The position numbers and the translations under genes were made by a program. Shown one piece after another: positions 1 through 7,911 of a DNA stretch of 63,494 nt (position 1 is the first letter of the stretch; the number at the start of each line of letters is the position of its first letter). Under the pieces are notes generated by a model. It saw only the letters and a program-made list of their open reading frames with translations. It ran no database searches and was not told the origin of the DNA. The DNA comes from Nitrospina sp. (lineage in GTDB: Bacteria; Nitrospinota; Nitrospinia; Nitrospinales; VA-1): assembly GCA_018673915.1 (NCBI GenBank), contig JABHBK010000005.1, positions 1 through 63,494 on the forward strand. Direction: 5' to 3'.

Positions 1-71
1 ACCTTATCCAAATGCCCTGAAGCTCTTTTTAGACGCTTAATTATATCTGCATGTGAGGAGTGTTTGTTCAT
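1..71 (-). CDS. CsoR/RcnR-family metal-sensing repressor, N-terminal fragment cut by window edge
   Basis: Only the first 23 codons lie inside the window. The gene starts at a CAT read on the minus strand (69-71). The visible protein begins MNKHSSHADIIKRLKRASGH and runs on to LDKV, which matches the N-terminus of the CsoR/RcnR/FrmR (DUF156) family of small all-helical repressors. These sense Ni, Co, Cu, formaldehyde or sulfide. The start sits next to a perfect inverted repeat (81-104) that overlaps a promoter for the divergent gene at 173. This is the usual divergent, autoregulated arrangement of the family. The ligand cannot be told, because the sensing Cys/His residues lie outside the window. 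Confidence 0.75.
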   Translation of the reverse strand, partial: MNKHSSHADIIKRLKRASGHLDK

Positions 72-74
72 AAC

Positions 75-103
75 TTGACATATCCTATCCTAGGGGATAG
101 GAT
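75..103 (+). promoter_or_regulatory. Promoter for the metal-island genes
   Basis: A perfect -35 box TTGACA (75-80) is followed after 17 bp by TAGGAT (98-103), which matches four of six bases of the -10 consensus. It points to the gene at 173. The spacer holds most of the 81-104 inverted repeat, so a bound repressor would block polymerase directly. Confidence 0.6.
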
Positions 104-104
104 A
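81..104. promoter_or_regulatory. Inverted-repeat operator, likely for the adjacent CsoR/RcnR-type regulator
   Basis: Perfect 10-bp arms TATCCTATCC (81-90) and GGATAGGATA (95-104) are separated by TAGG. CsoR/RcnR proteins are known to bind GC-tract palindromes between divergent genes. Position, symmetry and overlap with the promoter support this role. Which protein binds is inferred. Confidence 0.65.
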
Positions 105-172
105 AAGCAATAGTATTCTAATTTTTTAAATTGGTTTAATTTCCAAAATATGAAGCACCCGGTCAATTTAGA

Positions 173-511
173 ATGACTTTATTCCTATTTAAAACGATTT
201 TCGCTGGAATGGTAATCAGTTTTTGCTCCTGGCTCTCTGGAAAACGGCCTGATCTTGCTGGCTTCTTATTGGCCTTGCCTGTAGCAAGCCTCATTGCACT
301 TGCCTTTTCCTATAGTGAGCACAAAGATGTTCAAGCAACAATAGCATTTGCAAAAAGTATCTTTGTCGCTGTTCCCGTATCTTTTTTCTTTTTTGTACCA
401 TTTTTATTGGCCGGGAAACTACATTTGTCCTTTTGGCAATCCTATTCTGCTGGACTAGGAATGCTGGTCATTGGTTTTTTCATTCATAAAACTATTTTGA
501 CGCTAATTTAA
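173..511 (+). CDS. GlpM/DUF3147-like four-helix membrane protein
   Basis: This 112-residue protein is almost entirely hydrophobic, with about four membrane helices (near residues 4-21, 28-46, 61-80 and 86-108). The GKRPDLAGFLLALP stretch before helix 2 and the overall layout resemble the small GlpM/DUF3147 inner-membrane proteins, whose biochemical role is poorly known. It is the first gene downstream of the operator at 81-104, so it is probably controlled by the metal-sensing repressor. A role in metal tolerance is inferred from context alone. The ribosome binding site before the ATG is weak. Confidence 0.55.
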   Translation: MTLFLFKTIFAGMVISFCSWLSGKRPDLAGFLLALPVASLIALAFSYSEHKDVQATIAFAKSIFVAVPVSFFFFVPFLLAGKLHLSFWQSYSAGLGMLVIGFFIHKTILTLI

Positions 512-524
512 TTCCCTGATTGAT

Positions 525-546
525 CTATTTCTTTGTTTAGAAATAG
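525..546. terminator. Stem-loop after the GlpM-like gene
   Basis: Arms CTATTTCT (525-532) and AGAAATAG (539-546) form a perfect 8-bp, AT-rich stem just downstream of the stop at 511. No T-run follows, so it is at best a weak terminator. It directly abuts the -35 box of the next promoter. Confidence 0.35.
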
Positions 547-576
547 TTGACTAAACTCATGACTTGTCCTTATAAT
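547..576 (+). promoter_or_regulatory. Promoter for the His-rich protein gene
   Basis: TTGACT (547-552) and a perfect TATAAT (571-576) are separated by 18 bp, about 50 bp upstream of the ATG at 626. The long spacer is compatible with an activator of the MerR kind, but no MerR gene is visible. Confidence 0.5.
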
Positions 577-625
577 TTTTGAGCAGAATGAATGAACTCA
601 ACAAGGATGGTATAGAGCTTTTTTT

Positions 626-1111
626 ATGATTAAAGTTTTCAGAAAAAACTATGGATTGGTGTTTGCATTGGTTTTCCTTTGGGGATTCCAATTTGTCTTT
701 TTTTCGTCCCATCATTACCATCTAGAGAGTGATCACGCACATTCTGATGAACTATCCCCTCACCAACATCAAAGCCAATCTCATTCTCATGAACTTGAAG
801 CTCTTACTTATGCAGTAAACAATCATGCCCCAGAACCTTGGCAGAATGAAGATCATCATCACTCTGACCCTTTTGATAGTAACCATTCCGATTCATACGA
901 AATTAGTCTCCACAAGGCGAGCCTGAAACCAGAATCACCTTTTCAGAGGGTCATGCATGGAGATTTCAAAAACTGGATTATTATCTCTGAACCAATTTTT
1001 GTCTCTAATATTTCTCCAGAAAACCTCACTATAGAAAATCTCGGTCTGCCTGACAGGCCTAGGGAACGTTCCCCCCCCCTTCTTTCTTCATTTAATTTTT
1101 CATCTCACTAA
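626..1111 (+). CDS. Histidine-rich exported or membrane-anchored protein
   Basis: The 161-residue product has a hydrophobic N-terminal segment (about residues 11-27) that can act as a signal or anchor. A stretch very rich in His, Asp and Ser follows (about 28-95), with SSHHYHLESDHAHSDE and many further HxH and HH pairs. Such regions bind Ni, Zn, Cu or Co. The C-terminal part (FQRVMHGDFKNW, then a proline-rich tail) has no domain I recognise. It lies in a metal-themed cluster with a CsoR/RcnR-type regulator and a HupE-like transporter. A periplasmic metal buffer or delivery protein is the simplest reading, but this is inference. Similar His-rich proteins are found beside cation efflux genes. 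Confidence 0.5.
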   Translation: MIKVFRKNYGLVFALVFLWGFQFVFFSSHHYHLESDHAHSDELSPHQHQSQSHSHELEALTYAVNNHAPEPWQNEDHHHSDPFDSNHSDSYEISLHKASLKPESPFQRVMHGDFKNWIIISEPIFVSNISPENLTIENLGLPDRPRERSPPLLSSFNFSSH

Positions 1112-1292
1112 TCGCTAACGCATTTTAAGTGCCTCAACAGGTGTAATCTGTTTGTTTTTTACAAATCAGGGAACTTGGTTTTGGATTGCTAGTGCTATTC
1201 CGAGTTTCTGGAGGCATGTTCATGATGAGAAGAAAAGTGTCCCTGAATCTAATCTTAATATTTTTCTTAACCTATAAGTAAAAGGAAAACTT

Positions 1293-1643
1293 ATGCGTAT
1301 ATTTATAAATATCACTATGTTTTGTTTTTTAGGATTGGCAATGCTTGTCCCAAATATTGCCTTCAGTCATGGAGATCATGGTGAACCAATCAATGATGGG
1401 CAGGCAATAATTGCAGCTTCAAAATACTTAGAAATAATGGTCGAGAAGTCAAAGGCCAATAATGATGGGAAATTAAATGCCAGTTGGACGAAAGTGATGG
1501 ACAAGAAAATATTCAAAAAGGGTCTTCAGTATTTCATTGTATCTTTCAACAATGTTAAGGAGCAGAAAACTCTTTATTTCCTGCTTAACGTTTATGGAGA
1601 GTATATCGCAGCAAATTTTCAAGGAACCTTTAAAGGCTTGTAA
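1293..1643 (+). CDS. DUF6488-type small exported protein
   Basis: The 116-residue protein begins with a clear signal peptide (hydrophobic to about residue 25, ending NIAFSHGDHG). The mature part has conserved-looking blocks DGQAIIAASKYLE, KLNASWTKV and YFIVSFNN, ending NFQGTFKGL. This matches my recollection of the DUF6488 family of short periplasmic proteins that sit beside metal transport genes. A good ribosome site (AAAAGGAAAA) precedes the ATG. The SHGDHG motif at the mature N-terminus is a possible metal ligand and recurs in weaker form (AHGVDD) in the next protein. The molecular function of the family is unknown. Confidence 0.6.
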   Translation: MRIFINITMFCFLGLAMLVPNIAFSHGDHGEPINDGQAIIAASKYLEIMVEKSKANNDGKLNASWTKVMDKKIFKKGLQYFIVSFNNVKEQKTLYFLLNVYGEYIAANFQGTFKGL

Positions 1644-1696
1644 TATGGTCTGTCCAACTTCCAGTTTTCTTGGATAACATAGGAGTAATGTTCAAC

Positions 1697-2401
1697 ATGT
1701 CATTCAAATCAACGTCAATCATAATCATTTTTTTATTAGCCTGTCTTGTAGGCTTGCCATCACTAGTTTTGGCTCATGGTGTTGATGACAATACAAAGCA
1801 ATTTTTAATCGACAATCAAGGCGTGTCCATAATTCCTTTTTTATATATTGGTGCAAAGCATATGGTGACGGGTTATGACCACCTACTGTTTCTCATAGGT
1901 GTCATCTTTTTTCTTTATCGAACAAAAGATGTCTTAGTGTATGTCACTTTATTTACCATAGGACATAGCCTCACTTTGATGTCTGGTGTCTTGAATAATA
2001 TTGCTGTTAACCCCTATTTAATCGATGCCATTATTGGATTTTCTGTGGTCTATAAGGGTTTTGACAATTTAGGAGGTTTTCAACGTTTATTCCACTACCA
2101 GCCTAATACTAAACTTGCTGTTCTTATTTTTGGGTTATTTCACGGTTTTGGCTTAGCTACCAAATTACAAGAATTTCAAATCCCCAATGACGGTTTACTT
2201 GAAAATCTCATTGCCTTCAATGTTGGCGTAGAGTTCGGTCAATTCTTTGCGTTGACGCTAGTTCTCATTGCAATTAGTTTTTGGCGTAGACATAAGAGCT
2301 TTTTACAATTCTCAACTGTAGCCAATTCGCTTTTGATGAGTGGTGGCATGATGTTAGTCGCTTACCAGCTCACTGGTTACTTTTGGCATACCATAGGATA
2401 A
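1697..2401 (+). CDS. HupE/UreJ-type metal transporter, membrane protein
   Basis: The protein is about 234 residues long, with a signal-like N-terminus ending VLAHGVDD and about six further hydrophobic helices. It carries HupE/UreJ-type motifs: KHMVTGYDHLLFLIGV, then a GHSLT motif and FGLFHGFGLA. HupE/UreJ proteins are nickel or cobalt permeases, and the polar His/Asp residues inside helices are thought to carry the metal. A TTG at 1670 and an ATG at 1688 are also in frame. I prefer ATG 1697 because AGGAG at 1681-1685 lies 11 bases upstream, whereas it lies only 2 bases from the ATG at 1688. Neighbours are the DUF6488-type gene and a membrane-anchored protein 4 bases downstream, so an operon is likely. 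Confidence 0.7.
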   Translation: MSFKSTSIIIIFLLACLVGLPSLVLAHGVDDNTKQFLIDNQGVSIIPFLYIGAKHMVTGYDHLLFLIGVIFFLYRTKDVLVYVTLFTIGHSLTLMSGVLNNIAVNPYLIDAIIGFSVVYKGFDNLGGFQRLFHYQPNTKLAVLIFGLFHGFGLATKLQEFQIPNDGLLENLIAFNVGVEFGQFFALTLVLIAISFWRRHKSFLQFSTVANSLLMSGGMMLVAYQLTGYFWHTIG

Positions 2402-2405
2402 TGAT

Positions 2406-2987
2406 ATGACTGAATTAGAACATACAGGAAAAGCACAGCATGAATTGGAACATACTGTCCAATCTAAAAAAACGCTATTTAAGGCAACGGCCTCTGCGGC
2501 GATATTAGCAGTGTTTATTTTTTTTGTAGCGATATTACCAGCTGAGTTTGGGACTGATCCAACAGGTTTAGGAAAATTGATGGGGTTAATTCAGTTGTCA
2601 GGTCAAGTACCGGCGGCCCAAGCTGCAATTCCTAAAGCTGATACTGCTAAACAGAGACAACCGGATCAAAAAAATAGCGTGGATATTAGCATTCCGGCAG
2701 GAAAGGGGTTGGAGTATAAATTTTATTTATCAAAAGGTGATGCCATGCGATATGGTTGGTCAACAAAGGATGGCGAATTGCTCTTTTTTGATTTTCATGG
2801 AGAACCTCAAGGCGATACAACAGGGTATTTTGAAAGTTATACTATTAGTACTGCTAAGACCGTGCGTGGCTCTTTTACCGCTACCTTTGATGGCTCCCAT
2901 GGGTGGTACTGGAAAAATAAGGGGCTCTATGACGTTGTAGTGACACTACAAACTGAGGGAAGCTACAAGATCATTGGTATTAAGTAA
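2406..2987 (+). CDS. Membrane-anchored extracytoplasmic protein next to HupE-like gene
   Basis: The 193-residue protein has a charged N-terminal cytoplasmic stretch with two copies of an ELEHT motif (residues 4-8 and 14-18). One membrane helix follows (about 30-48), then an extracytoplasmic domain. That domain (about 90-193) looks beta-rich: GKGLEYKFYLSKGDAMRYGW, then FDFHGEP and SHGWYWKNKG. This is the protein commonly labelled only as a transmembrane anchor protein in genomes where it accompanies HupE/UreJ-type genes. It starts 4 bases after the HupE-like stop. A partner role for the transporter is inferred from this linkage. Confidence 0.55.
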   Translation: MTELEHTGKAQHELEHTVQSKKTLFKATASAAILAVFIFFVAILPAEFGTDPTGLGKLMGLIQLSGQVPAAQAAIPKADTAKQRQPDQKNSVDISIPAGKGLEYKFYLSKGDAMRYGWSTKDGELLFFDFHGEPQGDTTGYFESYTISTAKTVRGSFTATFDGSHGWYWKNKGLYDVVVTLQTEGSYKIIGIK

Positions 2988-3083
2988 TTCAGGAAACTTA
3001 AAGAATTTAATGCATGTCGTCAATTGAATCAGGATCAAGGTAGGGAATTGGCTAGAGATGTATTAGCACAGTAAACCTATTTT

Positions 3084-3800
3084 TCACTCTTTATGGGAAT
3101 GTCCGCTATGGGTCGTAAGCAGACCAAAATCCGGTATATTGGATATTAAAATATTGTGTCCGCCTGAGGCGGCGATCTCCAAGGCGCGTTTAACGTGGTG
3201 TTGACCTTTGACGTCGGTAAAATCCAACTCATATTCTTTGGCGTGTGGACTCTCGGATTGGATTTCAGGAGTCACTGCCTGAAGCGCCAGATTCCCGCAC
3301 AAAAATTCCAGGGCTTGGGGCAGGGTTTCTATCGGATAAATGGGAATGCCTTCGATCACAGAAACTTCGGCGGCATTTTGCGCAGGTAGAAGAACGCCTT
3401 CCATGCCATTTTCATTCGCCATAGCGGTAATTGACAGTCCGCCGCGAATGGGTTTGACTCGGCCATCGAGAGAAAGCTCCCCTAGAATAACCAGTTTTTT
3501 TAGTCGGTCGTTATCGATCATTCCTGCTGCCGAAAGGATACCGAGAGCGATCGGGAGGTCAAAAGCTGAACCTTCTTTGCGGATGTCGGCAGGAGCCAGG
3601 TTGATAGTGATTTTTCTTACTGGCAAAGCCAACTGGGTATTGCGAATAGCGGCGGAGACGCGATCACTGCTTTCCTTGACGGCCGCATCGGGCAAGCCGA
3701 CGATGGACATTCCAGGTAGGCCCTGTGAGAGATTGACTTCGACTTCAACGGGGTAACCGTCAATTCCCAGAACTGCTCCACTGTGAACGAGTGCGACCAA
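3084..3800 (-). pseudogene. comM: Broken comM/yifB (Mg-chelatase-like AAA ATPase), N-terminal part only
   Basis: Residues 1 to about 217 are a good match to the start of the YifB/ComM family: GAVLGIDGYPVEVEVNL, SIVGLPDAAVKESSDRV, INLAPADIRKEGSAFDLPIA and DVKGQHHVKRALEIAASGG. Intact members are about 500 residues and continue GGHN into the Walker A loop. Here the match stops after GGHNILI, near base 3145. The reading frame then runs 18 unrelated codons to a stop. The whole ATPase core is therefore missing. ComM is a DNA branch-migration helicase used in natural transformation. The break coincides with the edge of the AT-rich metal island at 1-3.1 kb, so an insertion or deletion event is the likely cause. 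The rest of the gene may lie left of the window. Confidence 0.8.
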
Positions 3801-4074
3801 AAGTTCTCCAATCTCTTATAGTTTGATGTTGGTGCGTAGTTTCTGCCCAATATCGGTCTATTTTTATTTTGGTATGCCGATTTAGAACCCAACCTACACG
3901 AGCGGGCTATTTCGGTCAAGCCTGCGGGTCATCTGTTTATAGGAGTCGGGTGAATTTGGGAGTGGAAAGAATTGAAAAATCTACTTCTTTTTAAAGGCGT
4001 TTATTTTTTTCTATGAGCTTTCATCCAAAAAGTCACTGGCATAAACGTGTCCCGGCACAAAGAGGTGCATCAAT

Positions 4075-5925
4075 TCACTTTTGTGAAGGTTTTTCAATTT
4101 GGTTTAACAGGTCTTTTAGGACCTGGGTTTGTTGAGGTGTTGGGTTGAGTGCGAGCGCTGACTTGAGGTGAGTTGCCGCCTTCTTTGAATCATTCTCGAA
4201 TTCCAATAATAGTTTCGCCAGGTTGAATCGCGCAGACAAGAGTTTTGGGTCTAGCTGGACTGATTTCTTAAACTGGATAAGGGCTTCCTCGAACTTTTGC
4301 GATTGCCCCAGTTGGATTCCGGCCTGGTTATGGGCGCGGGCTTTGTCAGAATAAAATGGGGCAGGGTGATACTTGCCCGTGGTTTTGTATAGCGTATCAG
4401 CTTGTTCGTATTCTTCAGTTGCCTGAATAAATTTCCCCAGGTTTCCATACAAGCTGGCGAGGTTGAAATGTGAAGCAGGGTCCATAGGTTGAATACGAAT
4501 GGATTCTTTAAAATGTTTTTCGGCTTCTGAAAAGTTTCCAAGACTTTTATAAGCAATACCGAGGTTTTGATGGACGTCAAAGAGCCTCGGGTTAATCTTC
4601 AATAAGGCTTTTAGCGGTTTTACTGCGTTGGCATAATCCTCTTCCATCAGGTAATGAATGCTTAGGGCTTTACCGACACTCAATTTGTTAGGGGATTTCT
4701 TAAAGGTGTCGGCCCAGAGACTGGATGGAGAAGCATAAGCCTGGTTTCTTTTGACGATCAGAGCTGAAAAAGTAGTGCAGATAAATAGTATCAGAACCGT
4801 TCCCCATATTGCTTTAGGTGTTCTGTTTTTGAATCCGATCAGGAACAGGATGACTGCAAGGAACAGGCAGAGCCCGAATGAAGGAATATACATATTTCGT
4901 TCACTGAACAAGTGGGTGCGTAACATGAAAGAGTTTGTGGGAGCGATGGTCAGTGGAAACCATAAGACGCAGAACGTAAGAACCGAGCTCTTAATGTAGA
5001 ACTTTTTAAAAGCCATAAAAACACATAAGAGAATGATTGCAATGGAAGCCAATAGGGAGGGCCAGGATACCTGGGTCAGAAAATCGTACTCAAAGTTCAG
5101 GTTGATCGGGAACAGGAATAATTTCAGTGGATATTTGAGAAGATCCAGTTGTACCAATCCAATAGGAAAATTGATTTTATGAAAAAAGCCTTCAATGGTA
5201 TTGAACGCATGCGGAGAAAAGAAAAACGCGGCTCCAGCAAGAGCGGGATAGCTCAAATAAAACACCAGCCGTGAACGAAATGATGACCAATCTGGGCCTT
5301 TTATAAAGCATAAGTCATAGATGATAATAATTACTGGCAGGGTGATGGCACTTTCTTTGCTCAAGACTGCCAGGAAAAAACCTGCCAAGGATAAAAGATA
5401 GAGGATGGATCTGGGAGCTCTGCAATCTTTCAAGCTTCCGAGAATGAACAGTAACAAGGAAAAAAAGTAGAAAAATCCTGCCAGGCCACCGGGTCGACCC
5501 GAGATATAGGTAACGGTTTCTGTTTGAATAGGGTGGAGCCCAAATAGCAAGGTGGTAATCAGAGCTATTTTTAGAGCGGCGTCTTCACCCCAAGGCGTTC
5601 CTTTTGCGATGGTCAGTCGAGTGATGATGAAAACCAGAAAAGTGGCGCAAATATGGATCAGGATATTTAATAGATGGTAGCCAAATGGATTCTCCTGACC
5701 CCATTGGTAACTAAGCGCAAAACTCAAGCCGTTGATATGGCGATAACCAATGTTTGACAGGTTGGTGTAATGATCGACACTTGCTATTTGCGGTGTTCCG
5801 TAAATATGTCTCTCGTCATCGCTCTGAAAGGGTGTGTTCAATCCATTGGCATAAATGAGAAATATAATCCCAGCGATGACAACAAAAATATTGAAGGTGC
5901 TCAGCCGGGTCAGGGAATGTTTCAC
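4075..5925 (-). CDS. Polytopic membrane protein with C-terminal TPR repeats (TMTC/GT39-like)
   Basis: The 616-residue protein has two halves. Residues 1 to about 395 hold roughly ten membrane helices and an early luminal loop with FQSDDERHIYG, and then GYHLLNILIHICA. This pattern is typical of TMTC-like and PMT/GT39-related proteins that use lipid-linked sugars. Residues from about 400 to 610 are TPR repeats, for example a repeat ending LGNFSEAEKHFKESIRIQP. TPR tails of this kind bind other proteins. A role in glycosylating cell-surface proteins or lipids is inferred from the fold class. A second polytopic glycosyltransferase-like gene lies divergently at 6242. Confidence 0.65.
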   Translation of the reverse strand: MKHSLTRLSTFNIFVVIAGIIFLIYANGLNTPFQSDDERHIYGTPQIASVDHYTNLSNIGYRHINGLSFALSYQWGQENPFGYHLLNILIHICATFLVFIITRLTIAKGTPWGEDAALKIALITTLLFGLHPIQTETVTYISGRPGGLAGFFYFFSLLLFILGSLKDCRAPRSILYLLSLAGFFLAVLSKESAITLPVIIIIYDLCFIKGPDWSSFRSRLVFYLSYPALAGAAFFFSPHAFNTIEGFFHKINFPIGLVQLDLLKYPLKLFLFPINLNFEYDFLTQVSWPSLLASIAIILLCVFMAFKKFYIKSSVLTFCVLWFPLTIAPTNSFMLRTHLFSERNMYIPSFGLCLFLAVILFLIGFKNRTPKAIWGTVLILFICTTFSALIVKRNQAYASPSSLWADTFKKSPNKLSVGKALSIHYLMEEDYANAVKPLKALLKINPRLFDVHQNLGIAYKSLGNFSEAEKHFKESIRIQPMDPASHFNLASLYGNLGKFIQATEEYEQADTLYKTTGKYHPAPFYSDKARAHNQAGIQLGQSQKFEEALIQFKKSVQLDPKLLSARFNLAKLLLEFENDSKKAATHLKSALALNPTPQQTQVLKDLLNQIEKPSQK

Positions 5926-6241
5926 AGGCTATTACTGTTATAGATGGGCATTGTCGACAAGTCTAAGAAAGTGAAAACTTGTTGTTATTTGTGTCGCAGA
6001 CTTGATTTGTAAGTCAAATCGGGTCAAAATCATAGGGTATGCTTCCGGGTCAGGCCCGGGGGAGACAGGGCAAGAACTCATTAAGCCGAGATCGCTCGTA
6101 GCTCGCTAAATTAAGTCATTGCTCATTGAGTCCAGCGTTACGCTAGTCAGTTTATCAGAATTATCTGAATTTTGCGCCTGCCAGATTACAGGTGTTGACT
6201 CGGACTAAAATCATAACTTACCGCTAAATGCACCCGACTGT
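5926..6241. other. Divergent intergenic region between two membrane glycosyltransferase-like genes
   Basis: No gene is seen in this 316-base stretch. It holds two small dyads, GATTTG/CAAATC (6004-6020) and CCGGG/CCCGG (6045-6059). Both are too short to call as regulatory sites. Promoters for both neighbouring genes should lie here, but I could not pick convincing boxes. Confidence 0.4.
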
Positions 6242-7756
6242 TTGAACCTTCCTTCTAAAATTTTGAATCGTTCAGTGTTATCCGCTCTAATTTTTTGGAG
6301 CGCGCTTTCTGCAATTCTCCATGCCTTATATATCAATACACCCTTTGTGAATTTGGAGTATGTATTTGCCACTGCAACTCAGAGTGTTCTGGATTCTGAA
6401 GCCAAGCAGGGTTTGTCTACTTATTTTTCCATGCAGGCTAATCCACTGGGGTACGTGTGGTTCTCTACGGTTTTTCATTTTCTCACGGGAGAACCAGAAG
6501 GTTTCTGGAGTTATCGACTGGCATCGCTTTCAGGTTTAGTGGCGATTTTGGGTGCGGGAGCAATATTTACGTCTTCTTTGAAGTCGAACTCTATTCGAGA
6601 ATTTCATTTATGGTGCGCCCTGGTTACCTTTTCTCCAATGATTTGGTTGTTCTCAGGCCGAGCCACGGCCGATGTATTGCCGGTAGGTTTGTTGTTGTTG
6701 AGCTTTGCCATGGTTTTTACAAGTGAGACAAGGCCCATTTGTAGATGGCTGGCACCGACAATATTTTTGCTGGCAATAGTCGTCAAATACCATGCCTTGT
6801 TGATGGCACCAGGTTTTATGTATATTTTTTGGTGTCAGAACCAGTGTCAGTTCAATGGGGAATGGGCAAAAAAATGCGGGAAATTTTTTCTCTTTCCGTT
6901 GCTTGGGATTTTTACGTATCTGGTGGCCATGTACAACCTGCACGGTTTTTTTCTGATTCCGAATTCAGTTTCCCAACCCTTCGTACCTGGACTTGGAAAT
7001 TCGCTGAAAAACTTTTCCCTGTATGCCAGTTATCTTGGCATATTACTGGGGCCGTTTGCCCTCGTCAGCATTTTCAGTGTGAGAAAAAACTGGCCGCAGA
7101 AATGGTGGCTCTTTTTACTGGTGGGTTTGGGGCTTGGAGTGTGGATGGAAACAAATCTCTTGGGCTATCAGGTCGGGGAGATGAACTACGGACCGTTGGA
7201 TGGCATTATGAATGGCTCACTGGTTCTGTTGATGAAGGGATTGGGAGGAATATGTTTTGTTTTTCTCATTTTTGATTGTTTTGTTGACGGGAACAAAAAT
7301 AAAAATGCGGTTGCAGGATTTCTTTTGACGGTATGTCTTCCCTATTTATTGATCTGTTCAACCACTCGCCCAGCCCAGAGATATCTGATTTTCTTGATTC
7401 CAATAATTTTCTTTTACCTGGTTTTTTATAAAACAGAAAATCATAAACATTACCGCACTGTGCTCGGTTGGGGAACGGTGGCAGTTTTTGTTTTGACCAA
7501 TATTTTTGCGGTGAACTATCAGGTTGCGCAAGCTAGAGCCTCCGATAATATGGCTCAATGGCTGATCAAAAATAACTTGATTGAGCAAACCCATTCGGGA
7601 AGTCTTTATTCCAACAGTGGTCAGTACTTTATTCCTTATTTGGGGAGCCCTAAAACTCAGCGTGTTTTGGAACGTTCGGGGGATGTGGAAACATCGTTAC
7701 ATTCCGAAAAAGTGGTGGTTTTTGGCAAGACTTTGAAAACTTATTACCTGGAATAG
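6242..7756 (+). CDS. Polytopic glycosyltransferase-like membrane protein (ArnT/PMT superfamily)
   Basis: The 504-residue product has about 11-12 membrane helices. A short first loop carries a charged patch before FATATQSVLDSEAKQG, followed by the aromatic-rich NPLGYVWFSTVFHFLTG. The segment FWSYRLASLSGLVAILGAG resembles the first helices of ArnT and other GT-C (GT39/GT83) enzymes, which transfer sugars from polyprenyl phosphate on the outer face of the inner membrane. The only start before the first helices is TTG at 6242, because the next in-frame ATG lies about 60 codons in. The family call is tentative because GT-C enzymes diverge widely. Confidence 0.5.
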   Translation: MNLPSKILNRSVLSALIFWSALSAILHALYINTPFVNLEYVFATATQSVLDSEAKQGLSTYFSMQANPLGYVWFSTVFHFLTGEPEGFWSYRLASLSGLVAILGAGAIFTSSLKSNSIREFHLWCALVTFSPMIWLFSGRATADVLPVGLLLLSFAMVFTSETRPICRWLAPTIFLLAIVVKYHALLMAPGFMYIFWCQNQCQFNGEWAKKCGKFFLFPLLGIFTYLVAMYNLHGFFLIPNSVSQPFVPGLGNSLKNFSLYASYLGILLGPFALVSIFSVRKNWPQKWWLFLLVGLGLGVWMETNLLGYQVGEMNYGPLDGIMNGSLVLLMKGLGGICFVFLIFDCFVDGNKNKNAVAGFLLTVCLPYLLICSTTRPAQRYLIFLIPIIFFYLVFYKTENHKHYRTVLGWGTVAVFVLTNIFAVNYQVAQARASDNMAQWLIKNNLIEQTHSGSLYSNSGQYFIPYLGSPKTQRVLERSGDVETSLHSEKVVVFGKTLKTYYLE

Positions 7757-7911
7757 ACCTAAGTTGCAGGTTTTTTCAAAAAACTTGTGGATTATGCAAG
7801 AATTCGGTCCATATTGGGGTTGGATTGTTAAAGGTCATGATTTGAGATGTCGTTAAGACTATGTCAGATCGTGTGTTTAATTATATTTCCAACTGGAAAA
7901 AAGGATGGGGA

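Noticed and set aside
1112-1292. Short open stretches between the His-rich and DUF6488-type genes
   Set aside because: A 21-residue hydrophobic peptide is possible but has no ribosome site worth calling.
2988-3074. 28-codon open stretch in frame after the anchor-protein stop
   Set aside because: It is short, has no start and no recognisable motif. It could be a gene remnant, but nothing supports that.
3340-3756. 138-codon open frame antisense to the broken comM gene
   Set aside because: It lies wholly inside the comM homologous region, and its protein shows no family features.
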